Shown: positions 6,788 to 15,167, counted from the stretch's first letter. The stretch is 15,167 nucleotides of DNA from a bacterium (GCA_024231375.1 JAAEQP010000965.1:1-15167); one strand, 5' to 3'. Notes: generated by a model not told the origin, from the sequence alone. A program made the numbers and translations.

Positions 6788-9700
6788 CTATCCGGACAGC
6801 GCAACTTCCCGATCAATGAGACGCGCGTGAAGTCTGGAAGCCTGGAGGCAGAATGCTTCGAGGCGGGCTTCAATGAGTTGAGGGAAGGCGTTCCCGTCGG
6901 TTTCGATGGCCAGGAACGGGAACCGACGATCCTCGTTGAGTATGGGTTTGAGGGCGTCGCCAACGTGCCCATTCATTGACCGAAGCTCTCCGGTCGTGAA
7001 TGTCTCGTTCAGGATGGCCTCCGCGACGCGTGTCGGCATACAACCGAACGGCCCGATAGCGATGACGCCACATGACGGACGCAGGATCTCGTGAAACGCG
7101 GAACCCACGGTCAGGATGGCCTCACCCGTGAGCCGCGGCGAGACGAACCGGCTCCCTGCGTCCATTGTTGGTTCCACCTGCGCTTCTTCCCTGTAGAACA
7201 GACCGCACGGGGCCAATCTGTGGTGCACGGCCCGGTCGAGGTAGTTCTGAACCCACTCGCGCTTGCGGAATCCAAATGTCGCTGCGGGCGACTCGATTCC
7301 GTGTCTTGTAAGCCAATTGAGGTACTTGAGCCATTCGCCGGTCTGGGACGTGCGCACGATGAATCCCAGGTCTCCGAGCCGTTCGATGAGGCCCTGTAGC
7401 GAGAGCGGATCGCGTCGGACGTAGATTTCGCCCACGAGTGAAAGCTTGGGGATCTCGTCATAGGGGCGTTTCAACCGTATCGTTGAGAGCCTGCGGGCGC
7501 TTCGGGACAGTTGCCGCGCGACCGAGGGCCATCCCCGTCCCATCACGCGCAGGAGGGCCTGATGCTCGGCGTCGAGTACCGCCAAGGCGTGGTCGCGGTC
7601 TTCGGCGGCCGCTAGGATCGTGGACCACATTTCGTCAAACAGGTCGCCGATCACAATGGCGCGCCATGCTGCCATGGCGAACCGGTTGCCCAGTCCGCCG
7701 TATCCGTCCGTCGTCGTGAGTGACAGAATGGCCATGTTCGGGATCTTGCGTGCCTCGATGAGACGTTGTGTAAACACCCGGTACTGTCCGAAGCGGCAAG
7801 GACCGTCGGTGCTCGCCATGAAGTAGACGGTTATCTCGCGGTCCGGGCGGTCCCGGGCGCATGCGAGGAGCGATCCGGTCGTGGTTTGTAGAGGAAGGCA
7901 TTCCTTGCACGACGAATTGCCTCGACCGATCTTGAGGACTTCTTCGTCGGCGGGCGGAAGTGCGACGGCCCGTATTCCGCGCCGTAGGAAGGCACCCGCA
8001 AGAAGTGGAGTGCCGTATTTCCCCATGGCGGGTACGACGACACGAACCCGGTGGTGGTCAAGGGGCACCCAGTCACCGTCCGAGGTGCGAATCCCCTGGC
8101 GGCGGGAGCGCGGTTCCACTTGAGCAGGGCGGAATCCATTGTCTGCCGCGGACACCTCCATCCGTTCGTCGCGATCCCGATAGTGCCCCACGATGTCGAG
8201 GAACGCCTCGATCCGGGTTTCAATACCGGCATCGGCCGTATGGTTGTCCAATTCCAGTGTCAGCGACGGTTTGCGCCCCATGATGTCTCGAACGTAGCCG
8301 AGCAGGAACGAATCGGGTCCACAGGAGAAATTGGTGATGTACGTGCCGAAAAGCTGGGGATGGCGCTTGGTGAACTGGGCCGCCTTGAGAATCTGCCGTC
8401 CTTGGGCCCAGTACATGTTGTGGTTGCCGGTGAGTTCCTCGGCATCCAGCGGCAGCATGTCACACGGAATTACCGTGACGCCGCGTGTGGCAAGTTTGTC
8501 GGGGATTCCCTTGTTCGCGTCCGACGAAAATGCGTTGTAGGGTCTACCGAACAGCACGACACCTCGCTTGGTGGGGTCGCGCTCAAGTTCCCGGATCGCC
8601 CTGGCGCCCACTTTTCGGAGGTCCGCGAAGTAGCGTTCTTGAGTTTGCCACGCTTCGCGGAAGGCGGTATCGACCGTTGCTTCGGTGGCCCCCAACTGAC
8701 GCCCCACTTCGATGAATGCGGGCCGGTTTGTGGGGAAGTCTTCCGACAGGTCCAGGAACGGCGTGAGGCACCGATCCGGCCCGAGGTCCGCGAACGCAGT
8801 CTTGAGATAGTACGGCTCTCCCTGCACAAAGACACAGGTGCATGAAGTGGCGTGGGTGTTGTCCCTGGGCAGGCCTCGCACGTGAGGAAGGAAGACGAAG
8901 TCCGGCGACATCTTGAGCAAGTCCGCCGCATAGCCGTGGGCCATCTCCGCGGGATAGCAGAACGCAGCGCCCTGTTTCTCGACCCCTTCCTGGCTCATCG
9001 TCTCGGGAAGGACCACGCGACATCCCAAGCGTTGGAAGAAGCTGGCGAAGAATGGGTAGTACGTGTGCATGAGAAACGAACGATTGAAACCGACTGTGAC
9101 ACAGGCCGTCTCGTCGGCGCGGACGACGGCAGGTGGGCGGAACGTCCTTCGCTCCCGGTAGGCGGCGAGATTGGCGCCCTTGCTGGTATCGGTGCTGCCC
9201 TGGATGATGTTGTCGAAGCGGTTGCAGATGCCGCCGAAGGGGTAGGTCTGGCCGTCGATCTCGACCTGTGCAACGATACACTTGCGATCGCACCCGTCGC
9301 ATGTGAAGGATTCTAGGTAGTTCAGTTCACGGCGGCCGAGGGCGTCGAGGTCGAACCGGTCCGACTCCAGCAAATCCTGATCGATACGGTTGTGGACTTC
9401 CAAGGCTACGCCGAAAGCGCCCATGAGCCCCGGTTCCGGAGGTACGACAATGTCTTTGCCGGTCAGGGCGGCCATTGCGGCGGGGACGGCGTGGTTGTAG
9501 CACACGCCCCCCTGCATGAAGACCTTCCGGCCCACGGGACGATTCGCCTTCACGCGGTTCGCGTAGTTCATGCACACCGAGTACACGAGACCGGCAACGA
9601 CATCGGCGACGGGGATCCCCTCCTGCGCGGCCCGTTTGATGTCCGAACCGATGAATGCGGCACATTGGTCGTTGAAATTCGGCGGCCGGCTGCCTTCGTA

Positions 9701-11062
9701 GGCGGTCGCGCCGATCTCGGTGACTTCGATGCCGAGACTCTCTTTGGCGGCTTCTTCGAGGAACGACCCGGTGCCGGCGCTGCACGCTTCGTTCATGGCG
9801 TAATCGCTCGCGACGCCGTTGGTGATATGGGTGTACTTGGCGTCCTGCCCGCCGATTTCGAAGATGGTGTCTACTCCCGCATCGAAATGGAGAGCGCCCG
9901 TGGCATGGGCGATGATCTCGTTGATGACGCCGCGCGTCATGCCGTGAAGTCCCGCGATCTGTCGCCCGGAACCCGTGACCCCCAGCCCCTCGATGTGGAT
10001 GGGGACGGTGAGCTGGCCAGCGAGACTGCGGTAGACGTCTCGGGACGCGCCGACAGGATCGCCGTTGGTTCGCAGATACTCCGCGGCGAGGACGGCCTTA
10101 TCGGATCGACGCATGACGACGCCTTTGGTCGTCGTGGATCCCACGTCGAGCCCGACAATGGTATGGTCGCCCGGAGAGGCTGAGCCACGTTCATGGTGGA
10201 CGAACCGGACGCGTTCGCGGGACTCGGACAGGGGGCGGAGGAACGCGAAGGTATGGCCGTGGGGAGCGAAAAACTCGTCGACCGAGGTGACGGGCCGGGT
10301 TGGGCGATCAAGAGCCCACAATCCCGCCCCTAACGCCTCGAAGCAGGCGGCCTGTTCGGGTATGTGGACGGCTTCCAGTTCCTGTCTGAGGAAGTGGACC
10401 ATCCATCGGTTGTTCGCGCATCCGCCCACGAGCATGACAGGGCCTTCCGGGAGTTTTCTGACGAGTTCCACGACCTTGCCGGCCATCATGCGCGCGAGAC
10501 CCGCCACGACCTCCGGCTTGCGTGTGCCCTTGTTAAGAGCATGGGTGCAGTCGCTCTTGCAGAAGACCGAGCAACGTCCCGAGACCTTGTGAATGGTCTC
10601 GGGTAGTGTCATTCCACCCACCTTTGCCGGCCCGGTTCCCATCCGCCGGAGTTGTTGCAGGAAGAACTCTCCCGTGCCCGAAGCGCATTTGTTCCCCGTG
10701 TGGATTCCCTGAATCCGCCCGTGGTCATCTAGATGGTAGGCAATGAAGGTTTCGCCGCCAACACTGACGACGACTCGGTAGGGATGGCCGCCGGGAAGCA
10801 CGTGACGGACCGCGAGTTCGAGAGCTTCCGGCTCCGACAATGTTGAGGCCCGGAGCAGATGCCGGAACTTCCGGCCCGTGACAGCCACATGCAGACCGTC
10901 TAAGTCCCCCACTTCCCCCAGGAGGGCTCGAATACGGTCGCGCGGGGATCCTTCATGGGACTGGGTTCGACGCAGAACAACGCGGCACGTCTCTCCCTCA
11001 CGGCGAAGACGAACGACGCTCGCCGTGGACGCACCCAGGCAGATCCCCAGTGCCTCCTCCAT
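6788..11062 (-). CDS. Giant acyl-CoA dehydratase activase fused to DUF2229/HgdB-like reductase domains
   Basis: A 1424-residue protein combining an ATP-driven electron activator with its likely electron acceptor. Domain 1 (about 1-255) is a BadF/BcrA-type ASKHA fold with KCASGTG (Cys126) and SGRCSVFC (Cys164). Domain 2 (about 300-560) is a full activase: GLDVGSTTTK (304-313), GVTGSGR, EIGGQDAKY, CSAGTG (Cys427) and NDQCAAF (Cys467), the two Cys that in HgdC homodimers hold a bridging [4Fe-4S] cluster. From about 585 follows a DUF2229-type region with CDGC...C (588, 591, 595), Cys613, CYPAE (702), SCTC (741, 743) and NFSCGPDSF (914). The C-terminal part (about 1005-1400, COG3581-like) has CKEC (1052, 1055) and Cys1089. 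Known relatives reduce CoA thioesters or small molecules through a double-cubane cluster; this substrate is unknown. ATG 11062 has GGAGG 10 nt upstream. No CoA-transferase or separate dehydratase subunits lie nearby. Confidence 0.93.
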   Translation of the reverse strand: MEEALGICLGASTASVVRLRREGETCRVVLRRTQSHEGSPRDRIRALLGEVGDLDGLHVAVTGRKFRHLLRASTLSEPEALELAVRHVLPGGHPYRVVVSVGGETFIAYHLDDHGRIQGIHTGNKCASGTGEFFLQQLRRMGTGPAKVGGMTLPETIHKVSGRCSVFCKSDCTHALNKGTRKPEVVAGLARMMAGKVVELVRKLPEGPVMLVGGCANNRWMVHFLRQELEAVHIPEQAACFEALGAGLWALDRPTRPVTSVDEFFAPHGHTFAFLRPLSESRERVRFVHHERGSASPGDHTIVGLDVGSTTTKGVVMRRSDKAVLAAEYLRTNGDPVGASRDVYRSLAGQLTVPIHIEGLGVTGSGRQIAGLHGMTRGVINEIIAHATGALHFDAGVDTIFEIGGQDAKYTHITNGVASDYAMNEACSAGTGSFLEEAAKESLGIEVTEIGATAYEGSRPPNFNDQCAAFIGSDIKRAAQEGIPVADVVAGLVYSVCMNYANRVKANRPVGRKVFMQGGVCYNHAVPAAMAALTGKDIVVPPEPGLMGAFGVALEVHNRIDQDLLESDRFDLDALGRRELNYLESFTCDGCDRKCIVAQVEIDGQTYPFGGICNRFDNIIQGSTDTSKGANLAAYRERRTFRPPAVVRADETACVTVGFNRSFLMHTYYPFFASFFQRLGCRVVLPETMSQEGVEKQGAAFCYPAEMAHGYAADLLKMSPDFVFLPHVRGLPRDNTHATSCTCVFVQGEPYYLKTAFADLGPDRCLTPFLDLSEDFPTNRPAFIEVGRQLGATEATVDTAFREAWQTQERYFADLRKVGARAIRELERDPTKRGVVLFGRPYNAFSSDANKGIPDKLATRGVTVIPCDMLPLDAEELTGNHNMYWAQGRQILKAAQFTKRHPQLFGTYITNFSCGPDSFLLGYVRDIMGRKPSLTLELDNHTADAGIETRIEAFLDIVGHYRDRDERMEVSAADNGFRPAQVEPRSRRQGIRTSDGDWVPLDHHRVRVVVPAMGKYGTPLLAGAFLRRGIRAVALPPADEEVLKIGRGNSSCKECLPLQTTTGSLLACARDRPDREITVYFMASTDGPCRFGQYRVFTQRLIEARKIPNMAILSLTTTDGYGGLGNRFAMAAWRAIVIGDLFDEMWSTILAAAEDRDHALAVLDAEHQALLRVMGRGWPSVARQLSRSARRLSTIRLKRPYDEIPKLSLVGEIYVRRDPLSLQGLIERLGDLGFIVRTSQTGEWLKYLNWLTRHGIESPAATFGFRKREWVQNYLDRAVHHRLAPCGLFYREEAQVEPTMDAGSRFVSPRLTGEAILTVGSAFHEILRPSCGVIAIGPFGCMPTRVAEAILNETFTTGELRSMNGHVGDALKPILNEDRRFPFLAIETDGNAFPQLIEARLEAFCLQASRLHARLIDREVALSG

Positions 11063-11106
11063 TTCCGCGCCACCTCCCTATCGGATTGGACAGTCTTCGT
11101 CTCAGT

Positions 11107-11112
11107 AGTATA
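11107..11112 (-). promoter_or_regulatory. -10 box of the activase gene promoter
   Basis: TATACT (11112-11107) matches TATAAT at five of six positions and would start transcription near 11100, about 38 nt before the ATG. No good -35 hexamer is seen at 16-18 bp (the 17-bp position reads GCTCCA), so an activator may be needed or the call may be wrong. The Shine-Dalgarno GGAGG is at 11077-11073. The remaining gap 11113-11192 shows no gene. Confidence 0.45.
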
Positions 11113-11191
11113 GCGCACAATTGGGTGAGTGGAGCGAATGTATTCTGGGGAAACGAATACGCGAGATCGAGGAATGGTCAGAGAGACTGCA

Positions 11192-11238
11192 CCAAACGGA
11201 ACGCCCCAGGCCCTCCCATAGCAGGAGAGCCCGGGGCG
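11192..11238 (-). terminator. Intrinsic terminator of the Gfo/Idh/MocA oxidoreductase gene
   Basis: A 15-bp stem (11238-11224 with 11216-11202) with a 7-nt loop, followed on the minus strand by TTCCGTTTGGT. Two positions pair as G-U in minus-strand RNA but would be A-C mismatches in plus-strand RNA, which fixes the orientation. It starts 20 bp after the stop codon and separates the oxidoreductase from the activase gene. Confidence 0.82.
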
Positions 11239-11258
11239 GTATGGTGATCGGCGGTTGG

Positions 11259-12566
<1,308 letters not shown>

Positions 12567-12575
12567 ACTCATAGT

Positions 12576-12581
12576 CCTCTT
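12576..12581 (-). promoter_or_regulatory. Shine-Dalgarno site that sets the oxidoreductase start
   Basis: AAGAGG on the minus strand is 9 nt before ATG 12566 and 3 nt before ATG 12572. It lies inside the codons that would follow ATG 12587. It therefore favours the start that puts the twin arginines at residues 3-4. Confidence 0.55.
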
Positions 12582-12760
12582 ACCCATATGTTGTGTGCCA
12601 CGTTCAGCGCAGAAACGAAGCAGACGCCGCGTGATCCACGTGACTGCGCTCTGTCGGCCACCGAGCCGGTCTCCAAGTGGGAGGCTGAGGAGTGACCTTT
12701 CGGGACGGCATTGCCGAAGGCCCGAATCTGGTGTTGTAGGCACCTTAACGTACTCAAATA

Positions 12761-12789
12761 AGCATAGCGCGAAGCGCCGCGCAACTCAA
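12761..12789 (-). promoter_or_regulatory. Promoter candidate for the Gfo/Idh/MocA gene
   Basis: TTGAGT (12789-12784), 17-bp spacer and TATGCT (12766-12761). Each box matches at four of six positions. The GC-rich spacer contains repeated GCGC words. The expected start is near 12754, giving a leader of about 190 nt. Confidence 0.45.
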
Positions 12790-12797
12790 GGCGTCGA

Positions 12798-12826
12798 TTG
12801 ACTTTCCGGTGGGACCGGGATATCCT
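12798..12826 (+). promoter_or_regulatory. Promoter for the lectin-like lipoprotein gene
   Basis: TTGACT (five of six) at 12798-12803, 17-bp spacer and TATCCT (four of six) at 12821-12826. Transcription would start near 12833, giving a leader of about 48 nt. Its -35 box lies 8 bp from the -35 box of the opposite promoter. Confidence 0.6.
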
Positions 12827-12866
12827 AGCGCCTCTGGGGGAATTCTAGGGGTCGGTAGAAGAGGTG

Positions 12867-12872
12867 AAAGGA
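12867..12872 (+). promoter_or_regulatory. Shine-Dalgarno site that sets the lectin-like start
   Basis: AAAGGA lies 9 nt before ATG 12882. The in-frame GTG at 12864 has no properly spaced site, and using it would place this motif inside the coding region. Confidence 0.6.
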
Positions 12873-12881
12873 TCTATTGCT

Positions 12882-13403
12882 ATGCGCTTGCTCCCTAACG
12901 TGTCGATGTGTGCCGTCTTGGTGGTTGGAGCCCTGTGCCTTTGCGGTTGCCCTCGCAGTGCTCAGTACGAGTACAACGGACACGGATACGACTTGGTCTA
13001 CGTGTCTAGCGGCATTACTTGGACAGAGGCCCAAGCTGCAGCGGCCTCGCGGTCGGTGGGTCTCCCGCGCAAGCAGGGCTATCTCGCCAGCATTACAAGC
13101 AGCGCCGAGAATGATTGGGTGGTCAACCAGTTCCTAGCCTCAGGGGATGTGGGTCACGTGCTCGTTGGCGGGTACCAGACCGCCGACAGCGGATGCCCGG
13201 GTTGTAGTTGGAACTGGGACAGTGGCGAGGTGTGGAGTTATGACCATTTCATGGGAAATGAGCCTGACGATACTGACTACTCCGAAAATGACGAGGAAAA
13301 CTACCTGGGCATTGGCGGCGTGACGGGCGTCTGGGAGGACACCGGCAACCAACTCTGGGAAGAGAGTTCGCTTCACTACTACTACCTGGTCGAGTACGAT
13401 TGA
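12882..13403 (+). CDS. Lipoprotein with a C-type-lectin-like domain
   Basis: A 173-residue exported protein. Residues 1-22 form a lipoprotein signal (hydrophobic core VLVVGALCL) with lipobox-like LCGC and lipidation at Cys23; Cys at position -2 of the box is unusual. The rest is one C-type-lectin-like domain: TWTEAQAAA (46-54), YLASITSSAEN (67-77), VLVGGYQ (93-99), SGEVWSY (114-120), NEPDD (126-130, in the place of the EPN/QPD sugar-binding motif), ENYLGI (139-144), WED (151-153, in the place of WND) and YYLVEYD at the end. EPD plus WED suggests that Ca2+-dependent ligand binding may be kept, but the ligand is unknown. A CPGC pair (Cys105, Cys108) may form a local disulfide. Start ATG 12882 is chosen over GTG 12864 by AAAGGA 9 nt upstream. 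The gene is transcribed divergently from the oxidoreductase, and gnd follows 256 bp downstream with its own promoter. Confidence 0.87.
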   Translation: MRLLPNVSMCAVLVVGALCLCGCPRSAQYEYNGHGYDLVYVSSGITWTEAQAAAASRSVGLPRKQGYLASITSSAENDWVVNQFLASGDVGHVLVGGYQTADSGCPGCSWNWDSGEVWSYDHFMGNEPDDTDYSENDEENYLGIGGVTGVWEDTGNQLWEESSLHYYYLVEYD

Positions 13404-13515
13404 TAGGGCTCGGCACGTCGTGCCCGCCGTCTCCTGACCGGGACGCTTCCTAGGACCGAATGGCAACCAGGCGGGCCTCCTTCCTTGCGTGTGCATGCTA
13501 GTGGCACGGCACGCT

Positions 13516-13537
13516 GGGCAACGGGAAATCCCTGCCC
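13516..13537. repeat. Interrupted inverted repeat before the gnd -10 box
   Basis: GGGCA (13516-13520) pairs with TGCCC (13533-13537), and GGG (13523-13525) with CCC (13530-13532), with a two-base AC bulge and an AAAT loop. It lies 9 bp before the -10 box of gnd, where the -35 would be. It could be an operator, or the 3' hairpin of the lectin-like transcript, though no T-run follows directly. The gap 13404-13659 has no gene; a small 5-bp hairpin (13412-13424) without a T-run sits near its left end. Confidence 0.35.
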
Positions 13538-13543
13538 GCCTTG

Positions 13544-13552
13544 TGCTATACT
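13544..13552 (+). promoter_or_regulatory. Extended -10 promoter for gnd
   Basis: TGCTATACT gives an extended TGN motif directly followed by TATACT (five of six matches). The -35 position is poor (GGAAAT at 17 bp), as is common for extended -10 promoters. Transcription would start near 13559, at the palindrome TTGCGCAA (13561-13568), giving a leader of about 100 nt. Confidence 0.6.
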
Positions 13553-13628
13553 CTCCACGTTTGCGCAAGGCAACCGGGGTTGTCCCAAATAGGGAATCGG
13601 TGCCCGAGGAACATGTGGGCAATCTGTT

Positions 13629-13642
13629 AACCGACTGCGGTT
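13629..13642 (+). repeat. Small hairpin beside the gnd Shine-Dalgarno site
   Basis: AACCG (13629-13633) pairs with CGGTT (13638-13642) around an ACTG loop, ending 1 base before AAGGAG (13644-13649), the ribosome binding site 10 nt ahead of ATG 13660. It could influence ribosome access but is short and may be chance. Confidence 0.3.
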
Positions 13643-13659
13643 GAAGGAGATGAAGAGCA

Positions 13660-15111
13660 ATGGCTGAGATGGATATTGGACTGATTGGTCTTGCCGTGAT
13701 GGGCGAGAACCTCGTTCTTAATATGGAGAGCAAGGGGTTTGGCGTGGCGGTCTTCAACCGCACGGTCGAGAAGGTGGACAAGTTCGTCAACGGACGCGGC
13801 GCCGACAAGAATATCGTCGGTTGCCACTCCATCGAAGAACTCGCCGCGAACCTCAAACGGCCCCGCAAGGTGATGCTCTTGGTCAAGGCGGGCCAAGCCG
13901 TGGACGCGTTCATCGACAAGCTGATCCCCCACCTCGAAGAGGGCGACATCATCATCGACGGCGGCAACAGCCATTTCCCGGACACCATCCGCCGGACGGA
14001 ATACGTGGAGAGCAAGGGCCTGCTGTACATCGGCACGGGCGTGTCGGGCGGCGAAGAAGGCGCGTTGAAGGGCCCGTCCATGATGCCGGGCGGTTCGCCG
14101 GCGGCGTGGCCCGCGGTGAAGGACATCTTCCAGGCGACGTGCGCTCAGACCGATGCGGGCGAGCCCTGTTGCGACTGGGTCGGCGAAGGCGGCGCGGGCC
14201 ACTTCGTGAAGATGGTTCACAACGGTATCGAATACGGCGACATGCAGATGATCTGCGAGACCTACCAGCTCATGAAGGACGGTCTGGGCATGTCGAACGA
14301 CGAGATGCACCAGGTATTCACGGAATGGAACGCGGGCGAGCTCGATTCCTATCTCATTGAAATCACGCGCGACATCCTTGGATACAAGGACGAAGATGGC
14401 AACGAAACGGTCGACCTGATTCTCGACACGGCCGGTCAGAAGGGCACGGGCAAATGGACCGCCATCGCAGCGTTGGACGAGGGCCAGCCCCTGACGCTGA
14501 TCGGCGAAGCAGTATTCGCGCGGTGCCTGTCGGCCATCAAAGACGAGCGCGTCGAGGCATCGAAGGTGCTCAAGGGCGAGACCGCGGCGTTTGACGGCGA
14601 CAAGAAGGCCTTCGTGGATGACCTCCGTCAGGCCTTGTACGCGTCGAAGATCGTCAGCTACGCGCAGGGCTACCAACTCATGCGCGCGGCCGCGGAAAGC
14701 TACGGCTGGAACCTGAATTACGGCGGCATCGCGCTCATGTGGCGTGGCGGCTGCATCATCCGGTCCGTGTTCCTTGGCAAGATCAAGGAAGCCTTCGACA
14801 CGAATCCGGATCTCGTGAACCTGTTGCTCGACCCGTTCTTCGCGGACGCGGTGCAGAAGGCGCAGACCGCGTGGCGTCGCGTGATTACGTCGGCCGTGAA
14901 CATGGGCATCCCTGCCCCGGCGTTGAGCACGGCCCTCGCCTACTTCGACGGCTACCGCAACGAGCGGCTTCCGGCCAACCTGTTGCAGGCGCAGCGCGAC
15001 TACTTCGGCGCTCACACCTACGAGCGCGTCGACAAGCCGCGGGGCGAATATTTCCACACGAATTGGACCGGCCGCGGCGGCGACACGGCTGCTTCGACCT
15101 ACGTCGTATAG
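13660..15111 (+). CDS. gnd: 6-phosphogluconate dehydrogenase, decarboxylating (NADP+-type)
   Basis: Oxidises and decarboxylates 6-phosphogluconate to ribulose 5-phosphate with production of NADPH in the cytosolic oxidative pentose phosphate pathway. 483 residues, the usual length of the long GndA class. N-terminal Rossmann part with GLIGLAVMGENL (7-18) and NRT (33-35), the loop that in this family contacts the 2'-phosphate of NADP. IIIDGGNS (97-104) and VSGGEEGA (128-135) follow, then the catalytic HFVKMVHNGIEYGDMQ (181-196) with Lys184 and Glu191. The helical C-terminal half ends in RLPANLLQAQRDYFGAHTYER and a GEYFHTNW tail, which closes over the neighbouring subunit's active site. ATG 13660 has AAGGAG 10 nt upstream. 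It is probably monocistronic: it has its own extended -10 promoter and a hairpin right after the stop. Confidence 0.97.
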   Translation: MAEMDIGLIGLAVMGENLVLNMESKGFGVAVFNRTVEKVDKFVNGRGADKNIVGCHSIEELAANLKRPRKVMLLVKAGQAVDAFIDKLIPHLEEGDIIIDGGNSHFPDTIRRTEYVESKGLLYIGTGVSGGEEGALKGPSMMPGGSPAAWPAVKDIFQATCAQTDAGEPCCDWVGEGGAGHFVKMVHNGIEYGDMQMICETYQLMKDGLGMSNDEMHQVFTEWNAGELDSYLIEITRDILGYKDEDGNETVDLILDTAGQKGTGKWTAIAALDEGQPLTLIGEAVFARCLSAIKDERVEASKVLKGETAAFDGDKKAFVDDLRQALYASKIVSYAQGYQLMRAAAESYGWNLNYGGIALMWRGGCIIRSVFLGKIKEAFDTNPDLVNLLLDPFFADAVQKAQTAWRRVITSAVNMGIPAPALSTALAYFDGYRNERLPANLLQAQRDYFGAHTYERVDKPRGEYFHTNWTGRGGDTAASTYVV

Positions 15112-15137
15112 GTCGTCGGTTATTGTTGATATGGAAG

Positions 15138-15167
15138 GGCGCCGCGCTTCAGAGGAAGCACGGCGCC
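15138..15167 (+). terminator. Terminator hairpin after gnd (cut by window end)
   Basis: GGCGCCG (15138-15144) pairs with CGGCGCC (15161-15167), and inside it GCTTC (15146-15150) with GAAGC (15155-15159), with one C-A mismatch and an AGAG loop. It lies 26 bp past the stop. The T-tract expected next is beyond the window, so termination is inferred. Confidence 0.6.

Larger units (their letters stand above)
12567..12881. other. 315-bp divergent intergenic region
   Basis: Separates the minus-strand oxidoreductase from the plus-strand lectin-like gene. It holds two back-to-back promoter candidates (12761-12826) and a leader of about 190 nt for the oxidoreductase. Open frames here are short and lack homology that I recognise, so I support no gene. 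Confidence 0.6.

Noticed and set aside
8583..9302. A 239-codon frame within the activase gene on the same strand
   Set aside because: Arginine-rich shadow frame; the activase frame shows conserved motifs throughout this stretch, so no frameshift needs to be invoked.
12567..12743. N-terminal extension of the oxidoreductase to 12743
   Set aside because: It would bury the twin-arginine leader about 60 residues into the protein, has no ribosome binding site, and the sequence is low in recognisable content.
13627..15057. A 476-codon open frame on the minus strand opposite gnd
   Set aside because: Antisense to a textbook gnd gene; the translated text is rich in R, V, H, D as expected from reverse-complemented codons and shows no known motif.

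Overview
The window is a GC-rich stretch (about 60% GC by eye) of bacterial chromosome. It has no RNA genes, insertion sequences, phage genes or CRISPR arrays that I can see. Several traits point to an uncultured or lightly characterised bacterium of the PVC/Planctomycetota/Hydrogenedentota kind: a Gfo/Idh/MocA oxidoreductase with a Tat leader starting MNRRNFLG, a small C-type-lectin-like lipoprotein, a YfhO-type membrane protein, a membrane-embedded spermidine-synthase-like protein and a pyrophosphate-type phosphofructokinase. This assignment is inference from gene style, not proof. The very large oxygen-sensitive-type CoA-dehydratase activase and the PPi-type PFK would both suit an anaerobic or energy-limited life.

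Layout. Bases 2-1063 (+) are the 3' part of a 6-phosphofructokinase gene cut by the window edge, closed by a strong terminator at 1091-1142. Four genes then run leftwards on the minus strand. In transcription order they are a Tat-exported oxidoreductase (12566-11259), a 1424-residue activase/dehydratase fusion (11062-6788), a YfhO-family membrane protein (6613-3881) and a membrane protein with a central spermidine-synthase-like fold (3618-1144). Gaps of 174-262 bp and separate promoter candidates suggest independent transcription units rather than one operon. To the right, two plus-strand genes follow: a lectin-like lipoprotein (12882-13403) and gnd, 6-phosphogluconate dehydrogenase (13660-15111), whose terminator hairpin sits at the window end.

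Function. The two ends are central sugar metabolism: PPi/ATP-PFK of glycolysis and the oxidative pentose phosphate step. The middle is cell-envelope and accessory material (two large multi-pass membrane proteins, one exported oxidoreductase, one lipoprotein) plus a radical-type ATP-driven reductase candidate of unknown substrate. I see no sign that these genes form one pathway.

Regulation. Five promoter candidates share a -10 of the form TATNCT. Three of them also have a TTGA-type -35 at exactly 17 bp. Two of these, for the oxidoreductase and the lectin-like protein, are arranged back to back with their -35 boxes 8 bp apart. The most unusual protein is the activase fusion, whose first ATPase domain has lost a key phosphate-binding Asp/Lys pair but kept its iron-sulfur cysteines.
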